Shown one piece after another: positions 13,644 to 18,805 of a DNA stretch of 18,805 nucleotides. The stretch comes from Chloroflexota bacterium (lineage in GTDB: Bacteria; Chloroflexota; Limnocylindria; Limnocylindrales; CSP1-4). Position numbers and translations under genes: made by a program. The notes under the pieces were generated by a model. It saw nothing but the letters and a program-made list of their open reading frames with translations, was not told the DNA's origin and made no database searches. Numbering within the stretch: the stretch's first letter is position 1; the number at the start of each line of letters is the position of its first letter. The stretch spans positions 1-18,805 of the forward strand of contig JAJYDP010000014.1 in NCBI GenBank assembly GCA_021777365.1. The letters are read 5' to 3'.

Positions 13644-14630
13644 ATGGGCCATGCTGTATCCGTGCCGCTCGTCGCCACGGAACGCCTGACCAAGCGCTAT
13701 CCCGGCGTCACCGCCCTGGACGACGTGTCCCTCGCGCTCGACGGGGGGATCGTGGGGCTGGTCGGGGCCAACGGCGCGGGCAAGTCGACGCTCCTCAAGG
13801 TGCTCCTGGGGCTGGTGCCGGCCACCTCCGGGAAGGCGTGGGTGCTCGGCTTGGACGCCGCCACGCAGGGGAGCCGCATCCGCCAGCGTGTCGGCTACAT
13901 GCCGGAGCACGACTGCCTCCCGCCCGACGTGGGCGCCGCGGATTTCGTGACGCACATGGCCCGCATGAGCGGGCTTCCGGCCGACGCGGCGCGCGAGCGG
14001 GCGGCGGAGACACTCCGGCACGTCGGGCTGTACGAGGAGCGCTACCGGGCGATCGGCGGGTACTCCACCGGGATGCGCCAGCGGGTGAAGCTGGCGCAGG
14101 CCCTGGTCCACGACCCGAGCCTGGTCCTCCTCGATGAGCCGACTGCCGGTCTCGATCCGGCGGGCCGCGAGGAGATGCTCGAGCTGATCCGCAGGATCGG
14201 CAGCGAGTTCGGCATCGCGATCATCATGGCCTCCCACCTGCTCGGCGAGGTGGAGCGCATCTGCGACCACCTGGTCGCGATCGACGGTGGACGCCTGATC
14301 CGGTCGGCGCCGCTGGCCGAGTTCACCGCCCTGACGCGGGTGCTCACGGTCGAGGTCGAGGAGGGATCCGACCGGCTGGCCGACGCGCTCGCGCGCGCGG
14401 GCCGCCCCGCCCGTCGGGAGGGCCGCCTGGTCCTCGTCGACCTGGAGGGACCGCCACCCTACGACCTCGTGCGCGACCTCGTCGTCGATCTGGGGCTCCG
14501 CCTCGCAAGGGTCGAGCAGGGTCGGCACCAGCTCGAGGACCTGTTCCGTCCGGTCGAGGGGGACACGCCCGACGTCGGCCTCCTGGAGGCCGGACCTCCG
14601 GGCGGGCATCGGGCCGGGGACGCGCCATGA
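13644..14630 (+). CDS. ABC-2 type transporter ATP-binding protein (first copy)
   Basis: This 328-residue ATPase powers an ABC-2 exporter with the permease encoded directly after it. It has Walker A GANGAGKST at 41-49, a Q-loop near 'GYMPEHDCLPPD', the signature YSTGMRQRVKLAQAL typical of CcmA/NatA-type exporters, Walker B LVLLDEPTAGLDP, the H-loop in MASHLLGEVERI, and a C-terminal ~90-residue domain ending in 'LEDLFRPV'. The start is uncertain: ATG 13644 (used here) or GTG 13662, which would begin VPLVATERL and lies nearer the conserved region with a possible CATGCT -10 box at 13650. The stop overlaps the next gene's ATG (ATGA), indicating translational coupling. Substrate unknown; relatives export drugs, lipids, sodium or heme-related compounds. 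Confidence 0.93.
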   Translation: MGHAVSVPLVATERLTKRYPGVTALDDVSLALDGGIVGLVGANGAGKSTLLKVLLGLVPATSGKAWVLGLDAATQGSRIRQRVGYMPEHDCLPPDVGAADFVTHMARMSGLPADAARERAAETLRHVGLYEERYRAIGGYSTGMRQRVKLAQALVHDPSLVLLDEPTAGLDPAGREEMLELIRRIGSEFGIAIIMASHLLGEVERICDHLVAIDGGRLIRSAPLAEFTALTRVLTVEVEEGSDRLADALARAGRPARREGRLVLVDLEGPPPYDLVRDLVVDLGLRLARVEQGRHQLEDLFRPVEGDTPDVGLLEAGPPGGHRAGDAP

Positions 14631-15535
14631 ACCCCGAGGTCTCCACGCCGCCCGCCGACGTCCGCACGTCGTCCGGGAGCATCTACGACCTCGGGTACCA
14701 GCGCTACACCGGGCCGCGGCTTGGGCGCGCCTACGCGGCACGGTCGCTCTACGCGCACGGGCTCGCCGCGGCGTTCGGAATCGGGCGGAGCACGCGGTCG
14801 AAGGTGATCCCGATGGGGCTCTTCGTCATCGCGCTCGTCCCGGCCGTCATCGAGCTCGGGATCGCCGCGCTGGCCGGGGGGATCCTGCAGCCGGTCCGCC
14901 TCGACAACTACTACTCGCTGGTGGGGACGGTGATGCTCCTCTTCTGCGCCGCCGTCGCCCCCGAGCTGGTCGGGCGGGACCAGCGCAACCACGTCCTCTC
15001 GCTGTATTTCTCCCGGGCCCTCGACCGGCGCGACTACGCGCTGGCGAAGTTCGGTGCGCTGCTCACCGCGATGCTCCTCATCGCCCTGGTCCCCGAGTTC
15101 GTGCTGTACCTGGGCAGTGCGCTGGTGGGGGCGGATCCGATCGCGTACCTCCGCGCCCACCTGGACCAGCCCGGCCCGATCCTCGCCAGCGGCCTGGTCA
15201 CCTCCCTGGAGGTGGCGACGGTGGCCCTGGCCATCGCCGCACTGACGCCGCGCCGCGCCTACGCCACCGGAGGCATCGTGGCCGCGTGGTTCATCGCCGA
15301 CGGGCTCGGCACCCTCGTCGCGTCGGTCGGCGACGTCGCCTGGACCCGCTACGGGGTCCTGCTCAGCCCGTCGCTGGTGTCCGACGGCGCGATCCGCTGG
15401 TTCTTCGGCACGGGCGGCGACGAGATCCTCCTCCGGGCCGATCTCCCGGGCTGGTGGTACCTGGTGGCCGCCCTCGTCTACAGCGGAGCGGCCGGGATCG
15501 TGATCCTCCGGCGCTACTCGAGGATCCCGGCATGA
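14627..15535 (+). CDS. ABC-2 type transporter permease (first copy)
   Basis: This 302-residue membrane protein has a cytoplasmic N-terminus with 'IYDLGYQRYTGPRLGR' (19-34), a motif I associate with ABC-2 permeases of high-GC bacteria. About six hydrophobic segments follow, near 61-85, 98-114, 141-166, 186-206, 212-234 and 276-294. Between the second and third is 'PELVGRDQRNHVLSLYFSRALDRRDYALAKF', the usual ABC-2 coupling region. Its ATG overlaps the preceding TGA by four bases, and its own TGA overlaps the next ATG the same way, so it is embedded in a coupled operon. It presumably forms the channel for one of the two ATPases. No substrate clue is visible. Confidence 0.88.
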   Translation: MNPEVSTPPADVRTSSGSIYDLGYQRYTGPRLGRAYAARSLYAHGLAAAFGIGRSTRSKVIPMGLFVIALVPAVIELGIAALAGGILQPVRLDNYYSLVGTVMLLFCAAVAPELVGRDQRNHVLSLYFSRALDRRDYALAKFGALLTAMLLIALVPEFVLYLGSALVGADPIAYLRAHLDQPGPILASGLVTSLEVATVALAIAALTPRRAYATGGIVAAWFIADGLGTLVASVGDVAWTRYGVLLSPSLVSDGAIRWFFGTGGDEILLRADLPGWWYLVAALVYSGAAGIVILRRYSRIPA

Positions 15536-16569
15536 ACAGCCGATGGGCGGGCACGCCGCCCGGCGCGTCTCCCGACGGTCGCGGAGGCCGGGGTGCACGG
15601 GCCGTGACCGGCAGACAGCCGCTCTGGTCCCCTGCTCCCGTGCCGGCGGATGTCGCCGCGTCGCCGCTGGCGGTGGTGCACGTCGGACGCTGGTACGGCA
15701 ACGTGGTCGCGGTCAACGACGTGACGTTCGGGATCGGCCCGGGGGTGACGGGGCTCCTCGGGCCGAACGGGGCCGGCAAGTCGACGCTGATGCACATGCT
15801 CGCCGGGCTCCTCCCGCCGTCGAGCGGCCAGGTGCTGGTCGAGGGCCGCCCGGCCGGTCGCGATCCGGCGCTCTACCGGCGGATCGGACTGTCGCCCGAG
15901 CGGGACGCGGCCTACGAGTTCCTGACCGGTCGCGAGTTCGCGCTCCTCTCCGCGCGCCTGGCCCGCCTGCCCGACCCGGACGCCGCCGCGCGGCGCGCGA
16001 TCGCGCTGGTGGACCTGGAGGCCGCCGCGGACCGGCAGATCGGCGGGTACTCGAAGGGGATGCGGCAGCGGGCGAAGCTGGCCGCGGCCCTTATCCACGA
16101 TCCGCCGATCCTGCTCCTCGACGAGCCGTTCAACGGGATGGATCCGCGGCAGCGGCTGCACATGATGGACCTGCTGCGACGGATGGCCGCGGAGGGCCGC
16201 GTCATCCTCTTCTCCTCCCACATCCTCGAGGAGGTGGAGCGCCTCGCCCAGCAGGTGCTGGTCATGGTCGCGGGCCGCCTGGCCGCCTCCGGCGATTACC
16301 GGGCCCTGCGCCACCTGATGACGGACCGGCCCCACACGTTCCTGCTCCGCACCAGCGACGACCGCGCCATGGCCGCCGGCCTGGTCGCCGAGGACGCCGT
16401 GCTGGGCGTGCAGCTGGTCGATGGCGCGCTCGACGTCCGGGCCGCGGACTACAGCTCGTTCACACGGGTCGTGGCAGGGGTCGCCCGGCGGGCCGGCGTG
16501 ACGCTCTACGAGCTTCGGCCGACCGACGAGTCGCTCGAGTCGGTCTTCGCCTACCTGGTGAACCGGTGA
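15532..16569 (+). CDS. ABC-2 type transporter ATP-binding protein (second copy)
   Basis: This 345-residue ATPase resembles the first in layout but is clearly diverged. It has an unusual ~45-residue Pro/Gly/Arg-rich N-terminal extension, then 'LAVVHVGRWYGNVVAVNDVTF', Walker A GPNGAGKST at 77-85, the signature YSKGMRQRAKLAAAL, Walker B ILLLDEPFNGMDP, the H-loop FSSHILEEVERL, and a C-terminal domain ending 'ESLESVFAYLVNR'. The ATG at 15532 overlaps the permease stop in ATGA, which supports this start despite the extension. Its TGA overlaps a further ATG (TGATG) opening a 23-codon reading frame. With two ATPases and two permeases in one operon, it may pair with the downstream permease or form a heterodimer with the first ATPase. 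Confidence 0.93.
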   Translation: MNSRWAGTPPGASPDGRGGRGARAVTGRQPLWSPAPVPADVAASPLAVVHVGRWYGNVVAVNDVTFGIGPGVTGLLGPNGAGKSTLMHMLAGLLPPSSGQVLVEGRPAGRDPALYRRIGLSPERDAAYEFLTGREFALLSARLARLPDPDAAARRAIALVDLEAAADRQIGGYSKGMRQRAKLAAALIHDPPILLLDEPFNGMDPRQRLHMMDLLRRMAAEGRVILFSSHILEEVERLAQQVLVMVAGRLAASGDYRALRHLMTDRPHTFLLRTSDDRAMAAGLVAEDAVLGVQLVDGALDVRAADYSSFTRVVAGVARRAGVTLYELRPTDESLESVFAYLVNR

Positions 16570-16640
16570 TGGGCACGGCGCCCGCCGCGCTGATGCGCAG
16601 GATGTCGGCCGACCGGGTCACCGCCGGGGGCGCCGGCTGA
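16569..16640 (+). CDS. Possible 23-residue coupling minicistron
   Basis: The reading frame MGTAPAALMRRMSADRVTAGGAG starts in a TGATG overlap with the second ATPase stop and ends in a TGATG overlap with the second permease start. It fills the whole 70-bp gap between them. The peptide is not hydrophobic and resembles nothing I know. The simplest role would be to carry ribosomes from one gene to the next. It may equally be chance, since stop codons are rare in such GC-rich sequence. Confidence 0.3.
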   Translation: MGTAPAALMRRMSADRVTAGGAG

Positions 16641-17386
16641 TGGGCCGCGACGGGACGCTCCGCCAGCTGCTGGTGCTGACCGCCCGGCAGGCACTGGGGC
16701 GCCGCCGGATGCTGCTCGCCCTGCTGGCCGCGTGCGCGCCGGTCCTGGTGGCGGCCATCTACCGGATCGCCGGCGGGGGGGAGTACGAGGCCTGGACCGC
16801 CGGCCTCCTGAACGGCCTGGTGGTCACCACGCTCCTGCCGCTCGTGGCGCTCATCGTGGGGACCTCGGTCCTGGGCGGGGAGGTGGAGGACGGGACCATC
16901 GTGTACCTGCTGGTCCGCCCGATCCCCCGCCGCGAGATCGTCCTCGCGAAGCTCGCGGTGGGGACGGCCGTCACCGCGGTCGTGATCGGGGCCTCGGCCG
17001 TCGTGGCCACGCTCGTCTCGCTCCCCGGCACTGCGGGGCCGGGCACCGCGGTGGCTGCACTCGCGTCGGTGGCGTGGGGCGCCCTCATCTACTCGTCGAT
17101 CGCGATCGCGCTCAGCCTGCTGACCGGTCACGCGCTCATCGTGGGCCTGGCCTACGTCTACATCTGGGAGGGAGTGGTGGCCGGCCTCTTCACCGGCACC
17201 CGGCTGGTCAGCGTGCACCAGTACGTGCTGGGCGTGGCCGCGGCGCTCGACCCGACGCAGCCCTCCCTGCTGCCGTGGCACCTGGACCTGGCAACGTCGC
17301 TGGTGCTCGGCGCGGTGGTGGCCGCGGGCGCCACGGTCCTCGCGATCGCCCGGCTTGCGCGCTTCGAGGTGGCGGAGCGCCCCTGA
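16640..17386 (+). CDS. ABC-2 type transporter permease (second copy)
   Basis: This 248-residue membrane protein has about six hydrophobic segments, near 23-41, 55-78, 102-127, 136-160, 165-185 and 217-240. Between the second and third is 'GEVEDGTIVYLLVRPIPRREIVLAK' (80-104), the signature turn of ABC-2 permeases of the NosY/NatB type. It is shorter than the first permease and lacks its N-terminal 'YDLGYQRYTG' motif, so the two are different subfamilies rather than a recent duplication. The ATG at 16640 is the first in frame. A GGGGG tract about ten bases upstream may help initiation. It closes the operon and is followed by a CCGCGG-rich hairpin region. Confidence 0.86.
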   Translation: MGRDGTLRQLLVLTARQALGRRRMLLALLAACAPVLVAAIYRIAGGGEYEAWTAGLLNGLVVTTLLPLVALIVGTSVLGGEVEDGTIVYLLVRPIPRREIVLAKLAVGTAVTAVVIGASAVVATLVSLPGTAGPGTAVAALASVAWGALIYSSIAIALSLLTGHALIVGLAYVYIWEGVVAGLFTGTRLVSVHQYVLGVAAALDPTQPSLLPWHLDLATSLVLGAVVAAGATVLAIARLARFEVAERP

Positions 17387-17403
17387 GACGAGGCCGCCCG
17401 CGA

Positions 17404-17449
17404 CCCGCGGTCCAGAGCCGCGGCCCGCGGTCCCGCCGCAGACCGCGGG
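17404..17449 (+). terminator. Terminator-like hairpin with repeated CCGCGG at end of the ABC operon
   Basis: CCCGCGGTC (17424-17432) pairs perfectly with GACCGCGGG (17441-17449) over an 8-nt loop. The same left arm, CCCGCGGTC, also occurs at 17404-17412, so the right arm has two possible partners. CCGCGG appears four times within 44 bases. The position 18 nt after the permease stop suits a terminator. Confidence 0.55.
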
Positions 17450-17501
17450 GCGCCACGGCACGACGCAACGCGCGCCACGGTCGCGGGCCCCGATCGGCCG
17501 G

Positions 17502-17505
17502 TAGG

Positions 17506-17507
<2 letters not shown>
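17502..17507 (+). promoter_or_regulatory. Possible -10 box upstream of the OpuCA-like gene
   Basis: TAGGAT overlaps the ATG used here as the start. If it is a true -10 box, transcription would begin near 17514 and that ATG would not be in the mRNA. Translation would then need a downstream start, for example CTG 17536 with GAGG seven bases before it. Confidence 0.25.

Positions 17508-18805
<1,298 letters not shown>

Overview
The window is very GC-rich with almost continuous coding, short intergenic gaps, and a strong G/C bias that produces long antisense shadow ORFs. Gene content (homodimeric pyruvate dehydrogenase E1, polyphosphate glucokinase, CcmA/NatA-type ABC-2 exporters, a stand-alone 5' nuclease, several probably leaderless genes) suggests a high-GC bacterium of the Chloroflexota (Limnocylindria/Ellin6529-like) or Actinomycetota. 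That placement is inference, because no rRNA, tRNA or ribosomal protein gene is present. I see no CRISPR array, insertion sequence, integrase or phage gene; this looks like ordinary chromosome.

Layout, left to right. Positions 1-58 (minus) hold the first 19 codons of a probable ArsR-type regulator that runs off the edge. A 356-bp gap leads to a small SRPBCC-like protein (415-927, plus). This gene converges on aceE (973-3669, minus) across a shared hairpin terminator. A MarR regulator (3754-4302, minus) lies just upstream of aceE and is divergent from a YceI-family protein (4448-5011, plus). The marR/yceI gap carries a textbook promoter overlapped by two copies of a palindrome, so MarR very likely controls yceI and itself. 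After a perfect 15-bp hairpin comes ppgK (5116-6051, plus), convergent with a P-type cation ATPase (6086-8629, minus). Next are a 5'-3' nuclease (8791-9672, plus), a diacylglycerol-kinase-family lipid kinase (9770-10711, minus), a ThDP-dependent acetolactate-synthase-like enzyme (10819-12555, plus) and an inositol-monophosphatase-family enzyme (12682-13521, minus).

Positions 13644-17386 (plus) form one tightly packed operon: ATPase, permease, ATPase, a possible 23-codon minicistron, permease. Stop and start codons overlap at every junction. It most likely encodes one or two ABC-2 type exporters of unknown substrate. The window ends inside an OpuCA/ProV-like ATPase with C-terminal CBS-like region (17506 to beyond 18805), probably the first gene of an osmoprotectant importer.

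Themes. Carbon metabolism is represented by aceE, ppgK and the ThDP enzyme, and membrane or envelope functions by the lipid kinase, the IMPase, the P-type ATPase and the ABC systems. Several single-gene units have a TAnnnT -10 box 6-9 nt before the start codon, indicating leaderless transcripts. Nothing here is an obviously new system. The best leads are the MarR operator pair, the P-type ATPase with an atypical ion-binding motif, the minicistron in the ABC operon, and the unassigned ThDP enzyme.
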